DNA of 64,000 nt from Caryophanales bacterium UBA5729 (GTDB taxonomy: Bacteria > Bacillota_I > Bacilli_A > Izemoplasmatales > Hujiaoplasmataceae). The notes beneath the pieces are model-generated. The model was given only the letters and a program-made list of their open reading frames with translations. It did not search any database and had not been told where the DNA came from. Numbering within the stretch: position 1 is the first letter of the stretch; each line of letters begins with the position of its first letter. Of this stretch, positions 8,067-16,131 are shown piece after piece. The stretch is taken from positions 62,001 to 126,000 of the forward strand of contig DIGF01000012.1 of assembly GCA_002419505.1 (NCBI GenBank), in the 5' to 3' direction. The position numbers were made by a program, and so were the translations under genes.

Positions 8067-8525
8067 TTATTTTCCGGCTTTTCCAGTAATATGCTCAATT
8101 TCAATTTCCACCATTGCCGTAATACCAATTTCGTCTGCAATCATTTGATTAGCTTTGTCAGTTGATAAATTGGAATATTTCTTGATTAGCTTTATTAAAA
8201 TTTCATTTGTAGCATTCAAAACTTTTGCTTTACCGAATATGGTTAAACTTTGATATTTGGTATTTAACTCATTTCCTAAAACTTCTACACTGTCATACAC
8301 AGAAAAAGAAACTTTTTCATTTTTCTTAATATTGTCTATTTTATGACCTTTTTTTGCACAATGGAAATATATTTTATTGTTATAATACACATAATTCACT
8401 ACGACTGTGTAAGGATATCCATCATCGCTGACAGTTCCTAAAACGCCTTCTTGGCCTCGCTCAAGCAGCGATATTGTATCTTCGTGTGACAATTGTTTAT
8501 CTAGTCTTCGCATCGGTTTAAACAT
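8067..8525 (-). CDS. Pyridoxamine 5'-phosphate oxidase family protein (NimA-like)
   Basis: Predicted FMN-binding split-barrel protein, 152 residues, matching the NimA/PNPOx-like group. The N-terminus MRRLDKQLSHEDTISLLERG is followed by VLGTVSDDGYPYTVVVNYVYY and IYFHCAKKGHKIDNIKKNEK, the usual pattern for this family. Members reduce or bind small nitro-compounds or flavins; the real substrate here is unknown. ATG 8525 follows AAGGAG. It stands alone, about 75 bp downstream of the DEAD-box helicase gene on the same strand, with a long AT spacer after it. Confidence 0.85.
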   Translation of the reverse strand: MFKPMRRLDKQLSHEDTISLLERGQEGVLGTVSDDGYPYTVVVNYVYYNNKIYFHCAKKGHKIDNIKKNEKVSFSVYDSVEVLGNELNTKYQSLTIFGKAKVLNATNEILIKLIKKYSNLSTDKANQMIADEIGITAMVEIEIEHITGKAGK

Positions 8526-8602
8526 AAAAATCTCCTTACAAACGTAAATTATTTCTTAAAATATTATAGTTTGAAACTGGTATATATTTCAATATTATTT
8601 AC

Positions 8603-9889
8603 TTATTTTTTTGGTTTTGAATTCCTATTGTCATATTTTGAGTAATTTTTCGGTTTTGGATGACTTGCTGATGATTTTTTATGTGAATTATAAGATGGTT
8701 GTGGTTTTTTTGAATAACTTTGAGGCTTTTTTTGATAATCAACATTATCAAAGACTTTTGAATACACGGAGTCTTTGACCACAGGTATATTCATTTTAAT
8801 ATGTCTTTGAATATCTTGAAGCAACTTTGTTTCTTCTTCAGAACAAAATGAAATAACAAAACCACCTAAACCAGCTCTCCCAGTTCTACCCATACGATGA
8901 ATATATGTTTCAGCGACATCAGGCAAATCAAAGTTTACCACATGCGATAACTCATCAATGTCTATTCCTCTTGCAGCGATATCAGTGGCTACTAAAACTC
9001 TTAAATTTTTAGCTTTAAATTGAAATAACGCCTCTTGTCTAGCTCCTTGAGATTTATTTCCATGAATTGCTTCAGAACGAATTCCCGATTGAATTAAATG
9101 CTTTGCTATTTTATTCGCTCCATGTTTAGTTCTCGAAAAAACTAAAACAGACTTCATGTCTTTGTTAGATAATAGATGGATCAGCAAATCAAGTTTTCGC
9201 TTTTTTTCAACTAAATAAAGTGATTGTAAAATTTTATCAATCGTCGCTTCTTCTGGAGTAACTTGAACTCTTACTGGTTCATTTAAAATTTCATTTGCCA
9301 AACTCATAATCGCTTTTGGCATTGTTGCTGAAAAAAGCATAGTCTGTCTTTCTTTAGGAATCATGGCAATAATTTTCTTTACATCTTTTATAAAACCCAT
9401 GTCTAGCATTCTATCTGCTTCGTCAAGAACCAATATAGAAACTTTTGCAAGTGTAAGTTTCTTCTGTTGAATTAAATCAAGTAATCTTCCTGGTGTAGCT
9501 ATTAAAATGTCTATTCCTTGATTTAAAATTTTAATTTGTTTAGATTGATTGACTCCACCGTAAATCACAGTTGTTTTTATGTCAATGTTTCTGCCATATT
9601 CCACAAAATTATCGTTAATTTGTAAAGCAAGTTCTCGCGTTGGAGCAAGCACCAATGCTTTTATAACTCTTGGCGATTTTTGTTTTTGCTTTTCTAGATA
9701 TAGATTTTGTAATATTGGTATAGCAAAAGCAGCGGTTTTTCCCGTTCCCGTTTGGGCACTGCCTAAAATATCTTTTCCCTGTAACAATATTGGTATGGAT
9801 TCAGTTTGGATCGGTGTGGGATCTTCATATTCCTTTGTTTTCAAAGCCTTTAAAATAGGCTCTATTATTTGTAACTCTTTAAATTCCAT
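8603..9889 (-). CDS. DEAD-box ATP-dependent RNA helicase
   Basis: Cytoplasmic RNA helicase of 428 residues (CshA/RhlE type). Q motif ending PTPIQTESIP, Walker A SAQTGTGKT, motif Ia PTRELALQ, DEAD box VLDEADRMLDMGF, SAT motif LFSATMP, and C-terminal motifs VLVATDIAARGIDI and HRMGRTGRAG. The last 50 residues are Lys/Ser/Pro/Tyr-rich and disordered, typical of RNA-binding tails. ATG 9889 (MEFKELQI) is preferred to an upstream in-frame start because AAAGAAGGAG (9901-9910) lies 11 bases before it. Likely roles are ribosome assembly and RNA decay. Confidence 0.96.
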   Translation of the reverse strand: MEFKELQIIEPILKALKTKEYEDPTPIQTESIPILLQGKDILGSAQTGTGKTAAFAIPILQNLYLEKQKQKSPRVIKALVLAPTRELALQINDNFVEYGRNIDIKTTVIYGGVNQSKQIKILNQGIDILIATPGRLLDLIQQKKLTLAKVSILVLDEADRMLDMGFIKDVKKIIAMIPKERQTMLFSATMPKAIMSLANEILNEPVRVQVTPEEATIDKILQSLYLVEKKRKLDLLIHLLSNKDMKSVLVFSRTKHGANKIAKHLIQSGIRSEAIHGNKSQGARQEALFQFKAKNLRVLVATDIAARGIDIDELSHVVNFDLPDVAETYIHRMGRTGRAGLGGFVISFCSEEETKLLQDIQRHIKMNIPVVKDSVYSKVFDNVDYQKKPQSYSKKPQPSYNSHKKSSASHPKPKNYSKYDNRNSKPKK

Positions 9890-10049
9890 TAATTTGATTG
9901 CTCCTTCTTTTTTAGATATAATACATTCAATCAAATTAACCCTATTTTTTGAACATACCTGTCTTTTATACCCAATAATAATACCACGAAATACATCTTT
10001 TGTAACTTCTTTTAATTTGTAATAAAAACGATGTTTTGAAAATTAATAA

Positions 10050-10083
10050 AAAAGAAGGATTTTTCGTTGTAAATCCTTCTTTT
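10050..10083 (-). terminator. Rho-independent terminator after degV
   Basis: Arms AAAAGAAGGATTT (10050-10062) and AAATCCTTCTTTT (10071-10083) are perfectly complementary with an 8-nt loop. On the minus strand they are followed by a T-rich run. The hairpin lies about 20 bp after the degV stop. Confidence 0.88.
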
Positions 10084-10104
10084 AAATCTTATTGTTTTTG
10101 TTAA

Positions 10105-10953
10105 CTATAAAATCTTTCTAGCTACATATGCAATAATTTCAGGACCCGTATGCACACCCAAGACTGGAGTCAGCATCAATATTTGCATGTTTCTAACATT
10201 TAATGAACTTTTAAGTTTTTCACCCAAATCTTTTGCTTCTTCTTCGTTGTTACCGTAATGAATAATCAAGTCAACTAGACTATCATCAAATTTATCCACC
10301 ATTATAGTTTTCATTTTCAATAAAGATCTTTTTAAACCAAAGGCCTTAGACATTGTTACGTAAACGCCTTCCTTATCAACGGTGATTACAGGTTTAATAT
10401 GTAGTAAATCACCAATGGTTCCTTCCACTTTTCCGATTCGACCACCAGCTTTTAAGTACTTCAAAGTATTTATCGTGTAACAAGCTAAACTATCTTCGAA
10501 TCTTAACTTATCTAGTAATGGAACTATTTCCTTCATACTCTTGTTAGCTTTAATCAATTCTAAAGCGTGTTCAACAATAAAGCCTTCTCCACCGCCTAAA
10601 GTCTTGGTGTCATATTGAACTACATTTAAAGTTTTTTCTTCAGCTAAAGCTACTCTGAAAGAATTATATGTTCCGCTTAGTCCCGAAGAAATATTAATGA
10701 CTAATAAATCTGTAAAACCTTTTTTCTTAATTTCTACTAGATTTTGTTTTAAGTCTTCTGGGGAAGGTAAAGATGTAGTTATTTTGTGTGTATCAAGTTT
10801 TTTGTAGATTTCTGAGGCTTGAATTTCGACTTGATCGCGATATTCTTTGCCATCGATGACAATCATTAAAGGTATTATAAAAAGATTTTTATGTTTTTTT
10901 ATAAACTCTTGACTTAAATTTGCACCTGAATCAGTTAGTACTGCTATATTCAT
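10105..10953 (-). CDS. DegV family fatty-acid-binding protein
   Basis: Member of the DegV/FakB family, which present fatty acids to a kinase (FakA) for incorporation into phospholipids. The 282-residue length and two-domain layout match. The N-terminus MNIAVLTDSGANLS, the motif SLPSPEDLKQ, the lipid-contact region INISSGLSGTYNSFR and the GGRIGKVEGTIGDLLHIKPV segment are all present. ATG 10953 follows AAAGGAATG. It is monocistronic with its own terminator; no fakA is in the window. Confidence 0.95.
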   Translation of the reverse strand: MNIAVLTDSGANLSQEFIKKHKNLFIIPLMIVIDGKEYRDQVEIQASEIYKKLDTHKITTSLPSPEDLKQNLVEIKKKGFTDLLVINISSGLSGTYNSFRVALAEEKTLNVVQYDTKTLGGGEGFIVEHALELIKANKSMKEIVPLLDKLRFEDSLACYTINTLKYLKAGGRIGKVEGTIGDLLHIKPVITVDKEGVYVTMSKAFGLKRSLLKMKTIMVDKFDDSLVDLIIHYGNNEEEAKDLGEKLKSSLNVRNMQILMLTPVLGVHTGPEIIAYVARKIL

Positions 10954-11106
10954 AATATCATTCCTTTCGATAATTACTCTATCACATAGAGTAGTTTAGC
11001 GCATAATTATTTTAATGTCAAGTTAAAATCTTGAGTTTAAGTCAATAATCAAAAAACCCTCACAAAAAACGTACACAAATTATTGAAAAAAATAGTTTGG
11101 TTGAAG

Positions 11107-13245
11107 TTATCTGATTATCAAATCGAACTCATCTTGAAGATAGTTATCACTCGATTTACCAACCATCACCGCAAATTTTCCGCTTTCACAGGTCAATTTT
11201 CCACAAGAATCATAATAGGATAAATCTTCATAATTGAGTTCAAATTCAATTGTTTGACTTTCTTTAGCGTTTATCCTGATTTTTTTTATTTTCTTTAACT
11301 CCATTACTGGTCTAACAATATTAGCGACATAATCTCTAATATAAAGTTGCACAACTTCTTTTCCGCCGATATTACTATTATTTGTAACGGTTATAGAAAT
11401 CTTTAAAATTTCTTTATCATTAATTTCTTTTTTTGATAATGCAAGATTTGAATAAACAAAGTTTGAATAACTTAATCCATAACCAAAAGGATAGAGTGGA
11501 GTGTTTTCAACGTCTAGATATTTAGACAAGAAAACATTTGTACTTTCTTTACGATATGCTCTTCCGGTATTTAGATGATTGTAATAAATTGGTATTTGTC
11601 CACCATTGCGAGGAAAACTCATTGGTAATTTTCCGGATGGATTAGCAATACCAAAACAGAGATCATATATCGCTTCTGATGATTTGCTTCCTAAAAACCA
11701 TGCCATTAATAAAGCATCTGCGGTTTTAAGAGCGTTAAGTAATAAGGGTCTACCGCCAAAAACAAGTACTACAGTCTTTTTAGTGATTTTTTTGATTAAA
11801 TGATAAAAAGATTCTTGATTATTTGGTAAATCAATATTACTTCTTGAATGTGCTTCTCCACTTAACGACGCGTCTTCACCAAGAGTCATCAAGCACACGT
11901 CAGCGAGTCTAATTTTTTCAAGTTCTTCAGTAGTCAAATCTTCAATTCTATCTTTATCAGAGACAAAAACAAGATGCTCACTAAAAATTTCCTCAAGAGA
12001 AGAATTAATCTGATTATTTTCTTTCCATGACCACGGTCCATTAAAAGCTCTTGTCTTAGCAAAAGGCCCGACTAACGCTATTTTTACTTCTTTTTTCATA
12101 GGTAAAATTCCATTATTTTCAAGAAGAACAACTGACTCAATTGCACAATCTTTTGCATGGTTAAGATGTTCCCCACTGAGACAAACTTCTGCTTCTTTAC
12201 TTGGATTAACTCCTGAAAAGGGATTGTTAAAAAGATTTAGTTTAATTTTAAAATCAATAATTTTTTTGACTACTTGATCAATTTCTTTTTCATTTATTTG
12301 GTGATTTTTTAATAATTTTTCTAATTGATTCATATAGACAGAAGAAGCCATTTCTATATCTAGTCCAGCTTTTATGCCTTTGTAAGCCGCTTCTTCTTGA
12401 TTAAATACCGCACCATGCTCTATCACTTGATTCAGAGCATCATAATCCGCAATCGTAAGAACTTCACTCTGCCACTGTTCCCTTAAAACTGTTTTTAATA
12501 AAAATGGATTAATTGTTGCTGGGACACCATCTAAAGTATTGAATGACGTCATGATTAAATCCGCACCAGCATCTAAGGCTTTTTTATATGCTGGTAAATA
12601 ATCGCGATATAGTGATAATCTCGATAAGTCAACTGTATTATAATCTCTCCCACCTTCAACAGCTCCATAACCAGCAAAATGTTTAATACAGCAAGCAACA
12701 GAATCTTCGCCTAAACTTCCACTGTTTGTATAACCCTCAACCATGGCTTTTGCCATTTCACTGACTAAATAAACGTCTTCACCAAATCCTTCGACTACCC
12801 TACCCCATCTTGGATCTCGCGATAAATCACACATCGGAGAAAATACAACATGAATTCCAGATAGATAGGCTTCCTTAGCAGAAATTTTAGCTGCTTTTTT
12901 TGCTATCTCAAAATTAAAAGAAGAAGCTAGTGCAATCGGCACTGGGAAAATTGTTTTATAGCCATGAATAACGTCAGCCATAAACATCAGCGGTACACTA
13001 CTAGTATTATTTTCTAAATATTGTTTCTGCAGTTGAATCATTTCTTCAGGACTACCAATCCCAAGAATGCTTCCAGCTGTATAAATTTGCTCTTTATTAA
13101 GTTGCAAATTGCGTCGTGCTCCATAAATCGCTGCTTCAGAATGATGAATATATAGGTTTGGAGGTAGTTGTGTCATTTGGCCTATTTTTTCTTTTAAACT
13201 CATTTGTTTTATTATTTCATTACTATTTAGATTTTGTGTTTTCAT
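11107..13245 (-). CDS. Glycoside hydrolase family 3 beta-glycosidase
   Basis: Predicted exo-acting beta-glycosidase (beta-glucosidase/xylosidase type), 712 residues, with no signal peptide, so probably cytoplasmic. The TIM-barrel domain carries KHFAGYGAVEGGRDYN and the nucleophile Asp267 in LTIADYDAL. The second domain follows (VALVGPFAKTRAFNGPWSW, VFGGRPLLL), then a fibronectin-III-like C-terminal domain (YPFGYGLSYSNF onward). ATG 13245 has AGAGGG upstream. It lies downstream of the sugar-binding lipoprotein gene, separated by a terminator-like hairpin, and may hydrolyse imported oligosaccharides. Linkage specificity cannot be read from sequence. Confidence 0.95.
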   Translation of the reverse strand: MKTQNLNSNEIIKQMSLKEKIGQMTQLPPNLYIHHSEAAIYGARRNLQLNKEQIYTAGSILGIGSPEEMIQLQKQYLENNTSSVPLMFMADVIHGYKTIFPVPIALASSFNFEIAKKAAKISAKEAYLSGIHVVFSPMCDLSRDPRWGRVVEGFGEDVYLVSEMAKAMVEGYTNSGSLGEDSVACCIKHFAGYGAVEGGRDYNTVDLSRLSLYRDYLPAYKKALDAGADLIMTSFNTLDGVPATINPFLLKTVLREQWQSEVLTIADYDALNQVIEHGAVFNQEEAAYKGIKAGLDIEMASSVYMNQLEKLLKNHQINEKEIDQVVKKIIDFKIKLNLFNNPFSGVNPSKEAEVCLSGEHLNHAKDCAIESVVLLENNGILPMKKEVKIALVGPFAKTRAFNGPWSWKENNQINSSLEEIFSEHLVFVSDKDRIEDLTTEELEKIRLADVCLMTLGEDASLSGEAHSRSNIDLPNNQESFYHLIKKITKKTVVLVFGGRPLLLNALKTADALLMAWFLGSKSSEAIYDLCFGIANPSGKLPMSFPRNGGQIPIYYNHLNTGRAYRKESTNVFLSKYLDVENTPLYPFGYGLSYSNFVYSNLALSKKEINDKEILKISITVTNNSNIGGKEVVQLYIRDYVANIVRPVMELKKIKKIRINAKESQTIEFELNYEDLSYYDSCGKLTCESGKFAVMVGKSSDNYLQDEFDLIIR

Positions 13246-13339
13246 TAAAAACCCTCTATTCGTTTTTTAAAGTCAAATTTTGTATTATTTACTGAAAATA
13301 TATTAACATAAAAATATTTTTTTTTAAAAGCAAAATAAA

Positions 13340-13377
13340 AAATGTTAGTCGAAATAAATCACACTCAACTAACATTT
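13340..13377 (-). terminator. Terminator after the sugar-binding lipoprotein gene
   Basis: Arms AAATGTTAGT (13340-13349) and ACTAACATTT (13368-13377) with an 18-nt loop, followed on the minus strand by TTTTATTTT. It lies only 10 bp after the stop of the lipoprotein gene and would limit transcription into the GH3 gene. Confidence 0.8.
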
Positions 13378-13386
13378 CTTTTATTT

Positions 13387-14820
13387 TTATTCATTGCCCT
13401 CAATTGCGGCTTGAATCATCATGTTAATTTGATATTCCCATTCTGAGGCAAAAACCTCAGGAGAAACCAATCCATCGTTTATTCGTCTCCAATAATCATT
13501 TTCTTCATTACCAACCCATTCCCAGAATTGTTTATATCCTGGCAGCCATTTATCAGTATCTGGTTTTCCTTGTGGTAACAAGGCAATATTTTCAGCAAGT
13601 CCTTCTATATAATATGAAAAATAATTTACTTCTTCCCATACTTCAGGATAATCGGCGATTGGATAACGATCGAGATATAAGTCTCCTCTCGCTTTCATTG
13701 CCTCTAGACGTAATAACCATCCTTCTTTACCAAAACTCATCCACTTAGCTAACATATATGCTTCTTCAGGATGTTGAGTTAATGAAGAAACGACCAAGAA
13801 GTCAAGAATGGTTGGCGGAAATTGTCCAGCAGAACCACCTGGGTAAGGCCAAAATCCAACTTCTAATCCATTAGCCGAAAACATATCATCAACCATCCAT
13901 AAATTCCAGGAACCATCAATTTTCAGTCCTACTAACCCTTCAAACCATGGCCAAATATCTCCAATTACGGCTAATTCTTCTTCAGTATAATTGGCAACAA
14001 CCCGCTCTTCCATTAGATTTAGTTTCAAATTATATGCACTAATCCATGCGTCTGAAGTAAAATTAAATCTAGTTCCATCCCACGTATTATATCCAACATT
14101 AACATCATCTTGCATAGGGAATGTTGTTTCAAAATCCAATTGACCATACCAAGGATCAATGCCATAAACGTAATCATTTCTTCCAACTTGACGAATTTCT
14201 CTCGCTAAAGCGATAAATTCAGTATAATTCCAATCCTTTTCAGGAAGAGGAATATTATATGCTTCCAGTAGGCTAATATTTATGTAGATTCCTTTGATGA
14301 ATTGAAAAGAAGGAAGAGCATAGCGTTTATCGCCAAAAATTCCTGTATTAGCAATATTTTCATAAACCAATTGTGTGTCAGGATCATTATCCCAGTACTC
14401 GGAAACGTCTAATAACATACCGTTATAGTAACCAGTAGGCACATTATCAATCGCAAACACATCAGGCAAAACTCCAGCAACCATAGCATTAATCAAATTG
14501 CCAGTAAAAGCCGCACCAGTTCCACCGATATCCGTTCTTAATTCAACAGTGATATGAGGATATTTCTCCATAAAAGCATTAATCAAAATCTGATTAATTT
14601 CTTGGTTTCCCCAGTCAGCATATGAAATGGTAACTTCTTGTGGCTCACCTGTAGTTGATTGAGTAGTATTGGTAGAAGTTTGTGTAGTTGATATACCTGT
14701 GGATTGAGTAGTTGAAGTTGTTGTTTGAGTTGTAGTTGTTTGAGTTGTAGTTGTTACGCCACAAGATACAATTGATATAATTAATAAAATAAATATAAAT
14801 AATGAAAACAATTTTTTCAT
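13387..14820 (-). CDS. Carbohydrate ABC transporter substrate-binding lipoprotein
   Basis: Extracellular solute-binding lipoprotein, 477 residues, of the sugar-binding family 1 type. A signal peptide ends in IVSC, followed by about 40 residues of Thr/Gln/Ser-rich stalk. The mature domain begins VTISYADWGNQEINQILI and contains the usual FMEKYPHITVELRTD and PDVFAIDNV segments. Many surface Trp/Tyr residues near the C-terminus fit sugar stacking. AGGAGA precedes the ATG. It lies 48 bp downstream of the LacI gene, so the two are probably cotranscribed. No permease or ATPase gene is nearby, so the partner subunits must be encoded elsewhere. Confidence 0.92.
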   Translation of the reverse strand: MKKLFSLFIFILLIISIVSCGVTTTTQTTTTQTTTSTTQSTGISTTQTSTNTTQSTTGEPQEVTISYADWGNQEINQILINAFMEKYPHITVELRTDIGGTGAAFTGNLINAMVAGVLPDVFAIDNVPTGYYNGMLLDVSEYWDNDPDTQLVYENIANTGIFGDKRYALPSFQFIKGIYINISLLEAYNIPLPEKDWNYTEFIALAREIRQVGRNDYVYGIDPWYGQLDFETTFPMQDDVNVGYNTWDGTRFNFTSDAWISAYNLKLNLMEERVVANYTEEELAVIGDIWPWFEGLVGLKIDGSWNLWMVDDMFSANGLEVGFWPYPGGSAGQFPPTILDFLVVSSLTQHPEEAYMLAKWMSFGKEGWLLRLEAMKARGDLYLDRYPIADYPEVWEEVNYFSYYIEGLAENIALLPQGKPDTDKWLPGYKQFWEWVGNEENDYWRRINDGLVSPEVFASEWEYQINMMIQAAIEGNE

Positions 14821-14868
14821 AGTTGTTCTCCTAACTCACCTTCTTAAGGCAATCTAAATCTCGCATTT

Positions 14869-15879
14869 CTAAACTGTTGATTTTCTAACAATCAATGTAA
14901 CTGGAATTCTTTCACTTTCAACTTCTGATAAACTTTTTCCCTCTATAAGTTCTAGAAGCTTTTTAGCAGCTACTTCACCTATCTGTTTCTTATCTTGATA
15001 AATTGTTGATAAAGATGGGGTAAAATGCTTAGATAAATATATATCATCATAACCAATTACCGAGACATCCTTAGGCACATTATATCCGGATTCTTCCAGA
15101 GCTCTAATAACTCCAAAGGCTAACTCATCGGAAAAAGCGAAGATGAAATCTGGAATATCTTCATTTTTCTCCAATAATTTCAATGTAGCGTTATATCCGC
15201 CTGTAAAACCGTAAGATTCAGATTCACTAAAATATTTTTCTGTAAAAATCAAGCCGTGTTTTGCTAAAGCTTTTTGAAAAGCACTTAGACGTTCAAAATA
15301 AGCTCTTGAAGTCAAAGGTCCACTCACACAACTTAAACGTCTTAGTCCTGATTTTACTGCATAATCAACTCCTAGTTGTATACCTAATTCATCATCAGAG
15401 ATAACAGTGATTAAATTTTCCATTAAAATATCTATCGATACAGCAGGTATATCGCTATTTACAAGTTCAATGATATTTGGTTTATTGATGTTGCCAGTAA
15501 CAATTAAAACTCCATCAACCTTTTTCACTTTACTCCATCTTAAATAGGATAATTCCTGATCTCCGATTCTATTAACTATAAAGACGATTTCATAACCAAA
15601 TCTTTCAACATAGTTCTTAAAATGTTGTAAAACGCTTGAAAAGAACGGATGTTCCAATCCAAAGTGCGCAATATCAGAAAAGACTATTCCTATAGTAAAA
15701 CTTTGTTTAGCTTTTAAAATTCTTGCTGAAGAATCAGCGACAAAACCAGTTTCTTTAACATAACTTAAAACCCGTTCTCTTGTGCTTTGGCTGAAATTCC
15801 CTTTGTTATGCAATATTTTAGAAATTGTTCCGGGTGAAAGATTCATTTCTTTCGCAACATCATAGATTGTTTTTTTCAT
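14869..15879 (-). CDS. LacI family transcriptional regulator
   Basis: DNA-binding regulator of 336 residues. The N-terminal helix-turn-helix (IYDVAKEMNLSPGTISKILH) and hinge region are followed by a periplasmic-binding-protein-like effector domain (FTIGIVFSDIAHFGLEHPFF to the C-terminus with VIGYDDIYLSKHFTPSLSTI). This is a full-length family member expected to bind a sugar ligand. ATG 15879 has AAGGGG upstream. It leads the LacI, binding-protein, GH3 gene set. The LacI-type operator at 23602-23617, before the glycerophosphodiesterase gene, is a candidate target; that link is inferred. Confidence 0.96.
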   Translation of the reverse strand: MKKTIYDVAKEMNLSPGTISKILHNKGNFSQSTRERVLSYVKETGFVADSSARILKAKQSFTIGIVFSDIAHFGLEHPFFSSVLQHFKNYVERFGYEIVFIVNRIGDQELSYLRWSKVKKVDGVLIVTGNINKPNIIELVNSDIPAVSIDILMENLITVISDDELGIQLGVDYAVKSGLRRLSCVSGPLTSRAYFERLSAFQKALAKHGLIFTEKYFSESESYGFTGGYNATLKLLEKNEDIPDFIFAFSDELAFGVIRALEESGYNVPKDVSVIGYDDIYLSKHFTPSLSTIYQDKKQIGEVAAKKLLELIEGKSLSEVESERIPVTLIVRKSTV

Positions 15880-15907
15880 ATGCTACCCCTTAATTTTTAT
15901 TAAAGAT

Positions 15908-15936
15908 ATTATAGCATTGTTAAATTTAATAATCAA
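15908..15936 (-). promoter_or_regulatory. Promoter of the LacI gene
   Basis: On the minus strand TTGATT (15931-15936), a 17-bp spacer and TATAAT (15908-15913), with TGC directly before the -10 as an extended element. It lies about 30 bp upstream of the start codon. A CGAGAG-TT-CTCTCG dyad sits further upstream at 15958-15971. Confidence 0.75.
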
Positions 15937-16027
15937 TATTTCCAGTATTACCAAAGACGAGAGTTCTCTCGCCAAATCTAAAGGATACTTTTAAATTTAA
16001 TTGAAATAATAAATTACAGTAAAACCT

Positions 16028-16085
16028 ATAACGGATTCAATCAGGCGGGTATGCCCTGCCTGATTGAATTTTGGAGGCCCGTTAT
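16028..16085 (-). repeat. Nested inverted repeat between the LacI gene and the binding-lipoprotein gene
   Basis: Outer arms ATAACGG (16028-16034) and CCGTTAT (16079-16085) enclose perfect inner arms ATTCAATCAGGC (16035-16046) and GCCTGATTGAAT (16058-16069). A GGG/CCC pairing is possible within the loop, and there is a 9-nt bulge on one side. It is clearly richer in G+C than its surroundings. On the minus strand it lies about 45 bp after the stop of the 1444-residue lipoprotein and is followed by GGTTTTACTG, so it may act as its terminator. The nested form is more elaborate than the other terminators here. Confidence 0.75.
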
Positions 16086-16131
16086 GATTTTTAATTAAAC
16101 ATATAGTAATGTTTGTATCTTTAAAACTATC

